Shown in pieces: positions 55,201 through 64,000 of a stretch of DNA of 64,000 nt. Below the pieces are notes generated by a model, which was given only the letters and a program-made list of their open reading frames with translations, did not search any database and was not told where the DNA came from. This DNA is from Cliona cf. orientalis (lineage: Eukaryota; Porifera; Demospongiae; Clionaida; Clionaidae), in contig OZ005692.1 of the NCBI GenBank assembly GCA_963930775.1, positions 6,248,135 to 6,312,134 on the forward strand, written 5' to 3'. A program made the translations under genes and the position numbers. The first letter of the stretch is position 1. Each line of letters starts with the position of its first letter.

Positions 55201-56278
55201 TTGTCCCCCCAGGGCATTTAGAAAAAGTCAAATCCCCTGTTACCCCCACCCTTGCCTATACAGGGGTAGTGGGGCATAATATTGACAAGTGCATTTATTA
55301 CCCCGCGCGCATGCGCAAGGGGTAAAGCAATCGGTTTGTATGTCTGTTGTTGTTGTTGTAGTTGTCGTCGGCACGAAAATCGCCAGATCTCGAGTTCTAG
55401 GCGTCTGTGCGTGTTGTAAGCACAACCAATCGATAGATATCGGTGAAAAACTGGTTTGTACGCGCTTCGAATTGCTCAAAAAGGCTTACTAGTGCTACAA
55501 ATCGTGCATTTTCTGTTCTGCATGCCTGTGGTTTGTCGACCACACCCACTCTTTTAGTATGCTGATGCAACTGCGCATGCTCAAGCTCAGTGTTGAAAAG
55601 GGTCGTCAAGTCATAAAACAGCTTTGCCCAAGTTGCAATATTGCAGAGTATTGCAGAGCGCGCGGGGTATGTGCTCTACAGAGCTCTAGTTTAGCTATAG
55701 TGTACGTAGTACACCCTTGAAGCATTTTATGCTTAGTCAGCAAAGGTTAACTTTGAATTGAAGTGAGGCAAGGTCAAGAAACATATTATGGCTGGGTATC
55801 ATTTATTTAATGGAAGTGTTCACCAGCAAGCTACAACCAATCCATAAGCCCTTTCTAGTTCCTACAACTAGAGCTACCTAATTGCTGACGAAATTACATC
55901 ATCATACAGTATATGTACAAGCGCCAGGCACATGCACATGCATGCACTATCCATGGTCCATGCATGCCAGGATCGTGGAGGCATTCGTGCATGGCTGACA
56001 CGTGTATTATTAAAATCTGTCCTAACTCGACTCTTCTAGTTTCTGATTCTCACATGTTTGTTCGTTGGGTTGTATCTCTTCCTGGCAATCTTCATCTTCT
56101 TCTCCTTGGAGAGCGACCAAAACCAGTCTACCCACTTACGCAACACTCGCTCGTCGTGGCCGGGCACTTTGTCAAGAAATAGAAATCCAACAGTCTCCAT
56201 AGCGCGTACTATCTGTTGGGCTTTCTTCAGCCGATCGGGAGAAGAAAAATCTATCACTGGAAGGTCAACCATCTTCAT
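49224..56278 (-). CDS. 2-oxoglutarate/Fe(II)-dependent oxygenase (isopenicillin-N-synthase-like)
   Basis: Non-haem iron enzyme coupling 2-oxoglutarate decarboxylation to substrate oxidation. Exons 56278-56054, 50694-50242 and 49565-49224 are all in phase 0 and give 339 residues. The N-terminus has MVDLPVIDFSSPDR and AMETVGFLFLDKVPG, typical of the DIOX_N region. The iron ligands are His208 and Asp210 (STARHTDTSIVTLL) and His265 (LKSTEHRVLAIGRPRQSVPF); Arg274 and Ser276 form the RxS motif that binds 2-oxoglutarate. Another ATG lies two codons after the chosen start (56272). Intron 1 is about 5.4 kb and packed with mobile elements, while intron 2 holds a CAG-ended element. The substrate is not predictable from sequence. 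Confidence 0.92.
49836..50153. mobile_element. CAG-ended element v, reversed copy of element i
   Basis: CAGGGGTGGATCCAG opens the left end and CTGGACCTGCCCTTG the right. The interior matches 37316-37635 in reverse (for example TAAAGTGCTCCATTTC and GAGCAGATCTTGGTATG). No clean 5-bp duplication remains. It lies in intron 2 of the oxygenase gene, next to a poly-C tract. Confidence 0.65.
50862..50926. mobile_element. Foldback MITE, GTTATATCAC family, short copy
   Basis: TAATAGTTATATCACTGAGTGC mirrors GAGTGCATGTGATATAACTA. It is a deleted version of 17627-17772. Confidence 0.6.
51761..52186. mobile_element. TA-flanked MITE in oxygenase intron
   Basis: Left end CCGTATTACCTCTAATTTAA and right end (complement) CCGTATTGCCTCTAATTTAA continue with CGGACACC-like sequence and are flanked by TA. 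Inner motifs GTCCG(C/G)ATAATTA repeat. Confidence 0.78.
52277..52592. mobile_element. Foldback element, TTAGA-ended family, copy 3
   Basis: It is an inverted near-identical copy of 47192-47528, ending GTTACAACTAGGATCTAA. The stem centre reads CCCGAGCGAAGCGAGGG. Confidence 0.85.
53081..53672. mobile_element. MITE-like region, 'GTATAGCGGGAAACTTTCG' family, with HIRAN-like scrap
   Basis: It opens CTGTATAGCGGGAAACTTTC after TA; the far side has GGAGAAAACTTTCGCTGATG and GAGTTTTCTCCCGGTA. At 53299-53360 the plus strand reads STYTVETIVRGYHVYRSTVF, resembling the start of the fragment at 6068-6250. The right boundary is uncertain, so this may be two adjacent fragments. Confidence 0.5.
54043..54796. 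mobile_element. GC-rich element built of TCCGCATGCGGA palindromes, 6-bp duplication
   Basis: The first and last 78 bp are inverted repeats with one mismatch, starting TATGGAAGCCGAGAAGTGCA. GCTTTC flanks both ends (54037-54042, 54797-54802). Inside each end is an array of about eight units containing TCCGCATGCGGA or variants (TCCGCGTGCGGA, TCCGCACGCGGA) in alternating spacing, surrounding a unique centre (about 54290-54545). The open frames across the arrays come from the repeat. It matches no superfamily I can name. Confidence 0.85.
55297..55691 (+). mobile_element. Helitron-like family copy (intact)
   Basis: It begins ATTACCCCGCGCGCATGCGC followed by AAGGGGTAAAGCAATCGGTT, has GCCAGATCTCGAGTTCTAGG in the body, and ends GGGGTATGTGCTCTACAGAG and CTCTAGTT. 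It is the best reference copy for the family in this window. Confidence 0.7.
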
Positions 56279-56393
56279 ACACCGAAGAGGCCCCACCCCC
56301 TCTTACGCCTAGTCTCGCGCGCCAGCCCCTCCTATTATGCAAAAAGCTCATGGCTGAATGCAAATCATGGATCAGTAGCTACCTACATAGGCT

Positions 56394-56743
56394 CAGGGGC
56401 GTACCCAGGATTTAATACAGGGGGTTTCTGACGAAGCGCGCGCGAAAAATTTAGCGACCACGCCCACTTTGGGGCCACGCCCTCTAATTAACGATCGCCG
56501 TTTAGCACGTTTTAGTAGCAGTTTGCCAGATTCTCGAAAATTTTAGCAAAGAAACACAAGGAAAAACACCAGAGGAGAGTTCTAAGCTAAGTTTTAAGAG
56601 ATTTTAGTGCCTGCAGATGGAATCTGGAAACCAAGGGGGTTTCCTATAGCAGCTAAGTCATACTAAGATAATGCTGAATCTGACTGCCAAGGGGAGTTTC
56701 CGGGCAACGAGGAAACAACTCATGCAACTAAGGTACGCCCCTG
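56394..56743. mobile_element. CAG-ended element iv, 5-bp duplication AGGCT
   Basis: Left CAGGGGCGTACCCAGG and right GGTACGCCCCTG are complementary and flanked by AGGCT (56389-56393, 56744-56748). It lies about 110 bp upstream of the oxygenase start, so it may affect the promoter. Confidence 0.82.
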
Positions 56744-58143
56744 AGGCTCTCCCCCAACATTCAAGTTATAGTTATCATACATCCATAGTGTTGAGCCCAG
56801 CCCCCTTGCCTTTATTTCTTTCACTCATTTTTTGGCTTCACTGTGTCATGATCAGATTATGCTATAAATTATGATTATAGTGAAGGTTGCGACAAAAAGT
56901 GAAAGAACGGTGAGGGGGCTGTGCTCAACACTATAGGTGTCACCGCAGGCTGAAAAGATTGATAGTGAGGAGCATGGCACAGTTAATTTCCTAGTTATAG
57001 TAGATCATCCCACAGACAGAATGCATGCACTAGCTAATATAAATCATCTCATTGTGGAAATTATACGTTTCTTTTATCCTAGGGGATATTACATCCTGAA
57101 ATCATCTATGCTGAAATAAACCTCATACAAATTTAATATACTATAATAGGGAAAAGCTATGGTATACTGAACAGAAGCAACTATGCATGTATAATAATGT
57201 TATTATATGAAAATACAAATTTCCTGGGGCAGTGATGGAGATAATATTATTATTATGATAGCTAGATTGGCCGGGGTTGGTACAGCTCACCATGGCTACT
57301 CGGTTACCAATTCTCAGCCCCCCTACTCTTACGTCACTGTTTGCTACTGTAGTGTAGGACCATGATAAGTATACTCGACGCACTTCACTATTACATAATT
57401 ATAATTATGACTAATTAAAGGGGTATGTTAGCCACACCTCTTCCTTCCACTAAGAATCCTCCAAACTTGCCAATATTGAGAGCTTTGTCCATCAAACAAA
57501 CTTCCGCAGAAAATGGTATGTGCTGCGCCCATATAATAATATTAAGCATTGCTACTTAATGCTTTGCTATACATGTACTATATTCCTCTTACTTTCGTTA
57601 TGAGATTAAAAATACTTCCTTCAATTTAAAATTTTAAGTATGTACCATCTCATAGCACACAATAAATATTATAATAATATTCTAATGCTAATTACCTTGA
57701 GCCAAAGGAGTCAGTGCAGATGGGCTAGAAAGAGAATCATAGGCAGCACTGCAGGCAAGTAAAATTGAAGATCGGGTGTTGTGATTAAACATGAAAGGGT
57801 GTTTGTGGTTTGAAAAAACACATCAAGTGCAAATCGAATTTTTAAGAGCAGTGCTGCACTACTCTACCAGCCGCTCTTTAGTGACTTCCCTGCACTGCCC
57901 AAGCAGGCCAACACTGTTCGCAAGGACTTACTGAAGAGATCAGGACTGATAAACTGAGTGAAGTGGTATACTATTGTCTTATACATATTATCGTGATCGA
58001 CGTGCAGTATATTGGTATTGTCAATCCATTCTGTTTAATTAGTGTACTGCAACAGTTTAAAAAGGTGCTTGAGGAAACTTGTGCACCTCAAAATTATTAT
58101 GCAAAGTAGAGTGTGTTGCTTTGTTTGTAGTTCTGCATGTACT
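56744..58143. other. Intergenic region with possible exons on the minus strand
   Basis: Minus-strand pieces 57528-57443 (ending FLVEGR, donor GTGTGG) and 57343-57291 (NSDVRVGGLRIGNRVAM, donor GTGAGC) have compatible phases, but no third exon or family was found. The paired TGAGCCCAGCCCCCTTGCC (near 56795) and GAGGGGGCTGTGCTCAACACTATAGG (near 56912) suggest another small inverted-repeat element. Confidence 0.25.
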
Positions 58144-58314
58144 AGTTAATGCACCGTAGCGAGTACTCTACGGAAATTATTGCACGAGGGGGTAGGTCGA
58201 GAAGTTCATATAGCACGAGGCGCAGCCGAGTGCTATATGAAACTTCGAGACCTACCCCCGAGTGCAATAATTTCCGTAGAGTACGAGCGTATACGCTATA
58301 CGGTGCATTAACTG
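58144..58314. mobile_element. Foldback element, AGTTAATGCACCGTA ends
   Basis: Arms of about 75 bp (AGTTAATGCACCGTA...; ATTATTGCACGAGGGGGTAG and its complement) meet at GCACGAGGCGCAGCCGAGTGC. No clear duplication. Confidence 0.75.
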
Positions 58315-58445
58315 GTTTGTAGTATGGTATCAGAAATTTAAAAATTCCGGGGTCACGTTTGCTTTTGAAAAAAGGCAAGCAAAATGGCTGAGTGTAGCTC
58401 TACTTTCATAGCTCCCCACTGATAGCGAGAAAGAAGAAAACACCG

Positions 58446-58742
58446 AACTTATAAACGGCTGCATAGCGAAAGGAGTTTGGGAGAAGATTACAAGCAGCGA
58501 AGAGTATAAGAAGGTCGAAAGTATGGAGCTGGAGGAACTCGAAGCTTATCAGTCTCGCCGATGATCCCAGCTTCTTTCCCGAAGGATGGCTTGACAAGGA
58601 ACCTAGCCCTCGCTGGGATCATCGGCGAGATAAGGCTTCGAGTTCCTCAGGGCCAGCTCCATATTATCGACCTTCTTATACTCTTCGCTGCTTGTAATCT
58701 TCTCCCAAACTCCTTTCGCTATATGCAGCCGTTTATAAGTTT
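58446..58742. repeat. Long inverted repeat, about 127-bp arms, 40-nt spacer
   Basis: 58446-58571 and 58612-58742 pair with few mismatches and small indels (for example GTTTGGGAGAAGATTACAAG and its complement). A transcript would form a long double-stranded RNA. The mirrored open frames (LLILFAACNLLPNSFRY on both arms) derive from the repeat. Confidence 0.88.
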
Positions 58743-58917
58743 GAGCCCTCCCAAGAAGAAACTAGTTCATTTGAATTGGTGAGATGGACTTTTGGCTGCT
58801 TTTTTGCTGTTCAGTACTCAATATCAATCATGGCAATTCTTAATTTGCTGCCTTTTTGCTGTTCACTACTCAATACAAATCATGATTCTCAATTGGGCTA
58901 TTCCAGTTAATAAGGAT

Positions 58918-59225
58918 ACACCCCTATGGAGGAGCAGTTTGCGCATTTATACCCTCAACACCTAATTAACTGATTGTACCCCTATGATACAATGATTAAA
59001 CTTGAATTCTACCCCTTAATACTTAATTAACTCAACAGGTCCCTATGATACAATGATTAATACTTAAATTTTACCCCTCAGTACTTAATTAACGTAATGG
59101 ACCCCTATGATACAATGATTAAAACTTGAATTCTACCCCTTAGTACTTAATTAATTAACTCAATGGACCCCTATGATACTGAACAATGATTAAAACTTGA
59201 GAATATTACTCTCAGTACTTAAACT
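58918..59225. repeat. Tandem array, about 62-bp unit
   Basis: Five imperfect copies of ACCCCTATGATACAATGATT followed by AAAACTTGAATTCTACCCCT and TAGTACTTAATTAA. Two further degenerate copies lie at 59420-59515. Confidence 0.88.
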
Positions 59226-59539
59226 TTGGAGAGATCTTTTATTTCGCGATTTGGTGAATTCGGTGAAGATCGCCAAATAAAACATCTTACCAATATAGAT
59301 TATTTCATGCACACTTATGGCACTAAGACTTCAGATCACCAAAATTTAAATTTCACTAAAATACCTACTGAGAGTAAATTCACCAAAGTTAATGCCTTCC
59401 AGCTATACGGTAGCTCAATGGATCTCTGATACAATGATTAGAACTTGAATACTATCCCATAGCACTTAATAATAATATTATTAGTTAACTCAATGGATCC
59501 TATGATACACTTGCATAATACCAATTATGTGTCATAATA

Positions 59540-59961
59540 TGTGATAGGATCTGAGAAAAGGTGTAATTTCGCGCAAAACGCTAAATTTTGACATTTTTCA
59601 AGTTGCCACCACTCAAAGGTACCAAGAGCCATAGGCTTTATTCTTGGTTTATAAGCACCCCAGCCCTTCTACTAAAGAAATCCAACGTTAGAAAGCCTAG
59701 CTATGTTCTTACCTGAAATGGTGGAGCTCCAAAGTGAGGCATAAAACGGCCGATTTTAGACCGCGTGCGATATCGGCGATCGCCACGCCCATACCGGAAG
59801 TGGGCGGGGCACACAATTCTCAGCGAGTGTAGAGCAATGATTGGAGAATCACTGTACCAGGTTTGAAGATTGTAGCTACTACAGTCTTGAAGATATGTGC
59901 GATTTAAAACGAAAATTCGGCCTGCGCGCGAAATTACCCCTTTTCTTAGATCCTACCACAT
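59540..59961. mobile_element. MITE with ATAGGATCT ends
   Basis: Left GATAGGATCTGAGAAAAGGT and right (complement) GGTAGGATCTAAGAAAAGGG continue to TAATTTCGCGC on both sides. ATATGTG occurs outside both ends in mirror orientation, so the exact boundary is unclear. No coding region. Confidence 0.75.
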
Positions 59962-59997
59962 ATTATCCTAAATTATAATATTACTATAGCAGGATTT

Positions 59998-60055
59998 ATT
60001 ACCCCGCGCGCATGCGCAAGGGGTAAAGTAATCGGTTTTGTCTGTCGTCGTCTCA
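59998..60055 (+). mobile_element. Helitron-like family, 5' end only
   Basis: ATTACCCCGCGCGCATGCGC followed by AAGGGGTAAAGTAATCGGTT, then the match stops after about 58 bp. It directly abuts the MITE at 59540. Confidence 0.6.
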
Positions 60056-60338
60056 CGGGTGTTTCAGCGCAATACGCATGCGGCAACTTAGTCGCCCACG
60101 CATAATTTTTTCCTATACCTAGCAACGAGGGATGCACTTTCCTAGCAACCACTCTATGCACTTTGCACTGGTATGCTGTGAATATCATTAAAAACACGTG
60201 GTTATCCACAGCATAGCAAGATGGAGCAACTCAAGCTGGCTTTAGTGGTCCAAGGTTGACTCTTCTACGACATTCCTACATCGAGTTATGGCTCCGCGCG
60301 CACACTAATCTTTTTGTGATGGGTCTCTTTGACAGCCT

Positions 60339-61227
60339 ATGTTGGCTCTTGTGAAGTTTTCCTGCCAAGGTGAGTTTTTGAGTAGCCTTGTGCTATGACT
60401 GAAGGTACCTGTAAGCCATAGTATGAGTTGTTACTTATTTTTTTAGTTGGTGTTTTACGCGATGGAAAATTATTGAAATTTTCAAGCTCTGACTATGGTT
60501 CCTGGCCGTTTATGAGAATGGTAAGCCCAGAATGAACGTAGTTTTGTTGTGAAGGGGCAGTTAGTTGATAAAACAGCCTCAGGTAACATTCAAAAGCTGT
60601 GTATTTCAGTTCTTGGGAGGATATTGTGGGGGTTAGTACACTCCATATATTCGTATAGGCCTATTAGTCAATATGTACAGTGAACATGCAAGGGTACATC
60701 TCTCATGTCCTATCTACTCTCTCTCTCTCTATTCCCCCTATCCTTCACTCCCTCTCTTTCTCTGTTTTTCACCTTCTGCCTTTGCCTCTTACTCTCTCAT
60801 GCCATGTGCAATAAGCATTTTGTGTACAATATATTACAACATTGCATATTTCAGTACTATCGTACATTTACACACACTCAGCAGGACTATTAGGCCTGGC
60901 TAGGCAAGACTTCATTCCACAACACCTTTACTGAGTCTCAGGGAACTCCACTGGTGCCTCATGATGCTGCTGGATCTGTAGATTAGCTTGTTTCAGTGTA
61001 TTTATTAGCAATTATTCGTGAATTTTTGGACCTTGATATCCATGTGTAAAAAAATAGTAACAAGTGACTCATGGTATGTCTGGGTTTGTTAGGCCTTCAG
61101 CTATCTGGCAGAAGTGGAGAAGAAGCCAGGAAAACTTCAGGAGATGCACTATAGGCTGTCAAACATGACCATTGTAAAAATCTTGTTCAGGGTGGCAACT
61201 GTTGTACCTATGCGCACAACAGTATAA
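60339..61227 (+). CDS. Tentative small multi-exon gene
   Basis: Three pieces join with matching phase: 60339-60369 (ATG, MLALVKFSCQ, donor GTGAGT), 60447-60520 (GVLRDGKLLKFSSSDYGSWP then FMRM; acceptor TTTTTTTAG, donor GTAAGC), and 61093-61227 (AFSYLAEVEKKPGKLQEMHY then RLSNMTIVKILFRV, ending TAA). Together they encode about 79 residues. An alternative microexon near 60610 (TTCTTGGGAGGATATTGTGG) or alternative last exon at 60892 (AWLGKTSFHNTFTESQGTPL) would also keep phase. The protein is not recognised; the splice signals and residue composition are the only support. Confidence 0.4.
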
Positions 61228-61444
61228 AGCGTTCTATATTTGCGCACTGGGTCTTGGGTGAATCAGGAGACTTAGTTTGCTATTTTAAGACTGTTTTTAT
61301 TGCCTTCTATGGCAAAAGGCTCTGGTGGTATATATAGCAACCACTGAGGTCGCTAATGAGTTCGCGTTGCTATGCGTGTAATTGAAATTTACAACCATAC
61401 CGTAAATTCTAATTAAAGACTAAGTGTCCGCGTTGAAACACCCG

Positions 61445-61786
61445 TGGTCTGTCGTCGTCTGTCGTCGTCGTCAGCAAAAAAATCGCCAGATCTGGAGATC
61501 TAGGCGTCTGAGCGACTTGTAAGTACAGCATATCCGTCGATATCTTCGAAAAACTGGCTTCATTGTGCTTCAAATCGTTTGGCAAGATCCATGAGCGTCG
61601 CAAATACTTCATTTTGTTGGCCACGCCTATCAACACTACCCACCATGTGCTTTCTGCTCATGCGCACAACCTGGCACAATGTGTAGGTAAAGGTCGTCAA
61701 TGGGCTTATGCCGCTGTAGGTGGCATGGCATGGTTCTCACATCGACGCTGCAGCGCGCGGGGTATGTGCTCTATAGAGCTCTAGTT
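61445..61786 (+). mobile_element. Helitron-like family copy, 5' truncated
   Basis: It runs from GTCGTCGTCTGTCGTCGTC through GCCAGATCTGGAGATCTAGG to GCGCGGGGTATGTGCTCTAT and AGAGCTCTAGTT. The usual ATTACCCC start is missing. Confidence 0.6.
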
Positions 61787-62349
61787 TCAGGATTTTGCTC
61801 AAGAGGGGGCAAAGACTAAGCAAGCAGCAAATTAATTTCAAGTGGGGATATCCACCCCCCTTGCAAATTGGCTTTCCCTATAATTTAATATGGGATTGCC
61901 CCTTCCCCTCTCCCCCCACCCCCTCCCCCCATCCTTGGGGTGAAAGTACCCCCTGGTCCCCTGAAATAAACCCTGTTAAGTTCATATAAATACATGTATT
62001 ATTTCTTAGGAATAATAGTGACAATTAGAGCTCTAAGAGCATGTACCCTGCACATGCCTGAAGCTTGCACAACGCATGTCACATCTGCAGTATCTTACAA
62101 CTCCAATCTATGCTGTCGACGACCTGTACCTACGCGTACACCATTGAACTATAATTACAGACAGTTAAGGCTATTCAGTCTTTAAAGTACCCAATCCATT
62201 CTGTCGTTTTGTGCTCAAAAATTATGCCTTAATTCATTTTCATCATCCCTCTCACATACTCTGGATGTATAAACGTTAGCCAAGCTCGACTGGAATGACC
62301 TCACTTGGCTTCCTACACAAGTCATCTGTAGCTATGAAGGTAGCTATTA

Positions 62350-62560
62350 CCGTACAGCAGGAAGCTTTCAAGGGAGAAAACTTTTGTGGATCTATTAGAG
62401 TGACTATTTCACAGAGAACTTTCATAGAATGTCAAACCTAACATAGGTGCATGGGTACAGCATGCCTAAATTTCATGGAGAAACTTTTGCAGGTGGTTCT
62501 AAAACTGCGAAAATCATGCATGAATCTTTTCTCCCTGAAAAATTTTTTCTCCCTACTTTC
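62350..62560. mobile_element. 'GTACAGCAGGAAGCTTTC' MITE, degenerate
   Basis: CCGTACAGCAGGAAGCTTTC followed by GGGAGAAAACTTTTGTGG matches the family at 4792 and 53081. The right end (TTTTTTCTCCCTA) is approximate. Confidence 0.5.
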
Positions 62561-62762
62561 AACTATGATCTTTTAAGTTCCACTAATTCCAGAAGTCAAA
62601 GAGTATAGTCTAAGAGTGAATGATATACATAGTATGCTAGTCTAGCCTGCTAGACCCACTACACCTCTCCTATTCACTATATTCAGGGAGAGGACGACAT
62701 GGCAGTTATGGCGCCTATTAGCAACTAAGACCAACTGTATGATTAATAGGTAATCACACATA

Positions 62763-62935
62763 CTGTAGTGTCCCTGATAAGCACCCAGGTACCAAATTTC
62801 AAGGGGTTGACTGTTGTAGCTTCCATACAAACATACGGAATTTATGTCCTGGGTAAGCACCCATACTGGCAGAAATCACAAATTATAATATACTTATTAA
62901 TAAGCGCCCATGGATGCTTACCCAGGACGCTACAG
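62763..62935. mobile_element. TA-flanked MITE
   Basis: Left CTGTAGTGTCCCTGATAAGC and right (complement) CTGTAGCGTCCTGGGTAAGC are flanked by TA, with ACCCA following in both. Confidence 0.78.
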
Positions 62936-63057
62936 TATTCTCATCGAATTCATCAAATAATTTTACACGCTATTAAATTTTTTTAATCATACTCAGTTTC
63001 ATGCATTTTTAAATTGCTTAGTACAATAATTCCCAATCAGACTTAAATGCATGAATA

Positions 63058-63281
63058 CCGTATTGTCGGAAATATTGGCGGGAATTAAATTTGGTGGTTG
63101 AGCCCCAAATTGCTATTATAAGAATACTGGCGGATTTAAATTTGGCGGTTCGGTACGGGATTGCCATATGTATAATATGCGAGTAGGAAATTTTGGCGGA
63201 TTTTAATTTGGCAGTTGTAATATAGACTGCCAAACCGCTAGATTTAATTCCCCACCAAATTTTCCGGCTATAATATTATGG
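63058..63281. mobile_element. TA-flanked MITE with GGCGG(A/G)ATTAAATTTGG repeats
   Basis: The left end CCGTATTGTCGGAAATATTG and a right end with TTTCCGGCTATAATATTATG are flanked by TA. GGCGG(A/G)ATT(A/T)AAATTTGG occurs three times inside on one strand and once in complement. Confidence 0.65.
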
Positions 63282-64000
63282 TATATTATAATTTTATTCA
63301 CATAATATTATTATGTGAATTCGTCAAAACGGGCCTCTTGATAAAATTAATATACGATTTTCAGAAATCTATGCATTGTAATGTATGGCACTATAAAAAT
63401 TTACATGTATGCAACTGGCGCTTGACTCATTGTATAAAATGTCGCACATAATTTGTCTTGTTGTGGTACCAATATTGAATGAATATTTTAGTCTACCTAC
63501 AGGATAAGAAGTAGATGTATAAGGTACTACCTCGTAAGGTGTCAAGTAACTGTTGGTTATTATTAGCTGTTAACACACATCAGCACTGCATTAGTTGAGG
63601 GCAACTGATAATATTATAGATGTCATCTATAGTATCGCGAGTGGATTAAGAGAGTACACCACTGCCGTGTAAAGGCTAGCTCAATGATTCGAAAATAGTG
63701 TCATCATCTTCTGTGGGTTAGCCTTACCCTGATGCATAGCTATTCAAGTATCATGTTTAGTGAACATACATGTACTTGTGCTATTGTGGTTGCAGGTGTA
63801 ATAGCACAGAGCTATCCCCACCAGGGGAATGCCCTACAGTACTACTCATAGGCTTGTGGCCACACAGTTTTCAGTAGTGTACATGTGCCAGTACAGCATT
63901 TGTCTGGTATCTATATATGTACATGTGTACTACTTGCTCTGACACCACCTATCACTAATTTACAATCAGGAGTTCCATATACTTCTTAATCCAATCTTAT
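63282..64000. other. Right edge, no recognised gene
   Basis: AT-rich DNA with several TGTACATG/ACATGTAC motifs near 63770-63930. No open frame or splice-bounded exon was supported. Confidence 0.45.

Noticed and set aside
56279-56296. Start of the oxygenase at 56296
   Set aside because: That codon is GTG; the first ATG of the frame is at 56278 and leads directly into the conserved N-terminus.

Overview
The window looks like nuclear DNA of an early-branching animal, most likely a demosponge (inference). The protein-coding genes are animal-type, introns are GT-AG and often short, intergenic spaces are small, and the palindrome TGTACATGTACA recurs throughout. There is no prokaryotic gene organisation, rRNA or CRISPR.

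Genes, left to right. (1) About 1.5-14.5 kb, + strand: a 21-exon RAF (B-Raf-type) kinase with BRS, Ras-binding, C1 and kinase domains and two 14-3-3 sites; its start is uncertain, with a candidate first exon at 875-907. (2) 15.1-16.6 kb, - strand: an intronless, secreted FAD amine/polyamine oxidase. (3) 16.95 kb, + strand: an orphan start exon facing a block of mobile DNA. (4) 28.2-30.2 kb, - strand: a four-exon secreted von Willebrand A protein. (5) 32.1-37.1 kb, - strand: a giant single-exon beta-helix and multi-pass membrane protein. (6) 44.6-45.0 kb, + strand: a small secreted peptide, convergent with (7) a seven-exon rhodanese-type sulfurtransferase at 45.2-48.8 kb, - strand. (8) 49.2-56.3 kb, - strand: a three-exon 2-oxoglutarate/Fe(II) oxygenase whose first intron is filled with transposons. 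(9) About 60.3-61.2 kb, + strand: a tentative small multi-exon gene.

Mobile DNA dominates the rest. At 17.8-24.8 kb a 7-kb element with terminal inverted repeats and TTA target duplications contains a nested relative, several tandem arrays, an eight-unit 420-440 bp repeat array and a hAT-like insertion with an exact 8-bp duplication. At 39.4-42.2 kb a Tc1-like element encloses a pogo-like element. At 54.0-54.8 kb there is a GC-rich element built from TCCGCATGCGGA palindromes. Dispersed families include TA-flanked MITEs (two with HIRAN-like coding fragments), four CAG-ended elements with exact 5-bp duplications, foldback elements, and a Helitron-like family with seven copies.

The genes do not form one pathway; signalling, oxidative metabolism, sulfur metabolism and cell-surface genes are neighbours. 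The most novel material is in the element families and in several near-perfect hairpins, including one resembling a miRNA precursor in a RAF intron. All exon models and element boundaries were read by eye from splice sites, reading phase, terminal repeats and target duplications.
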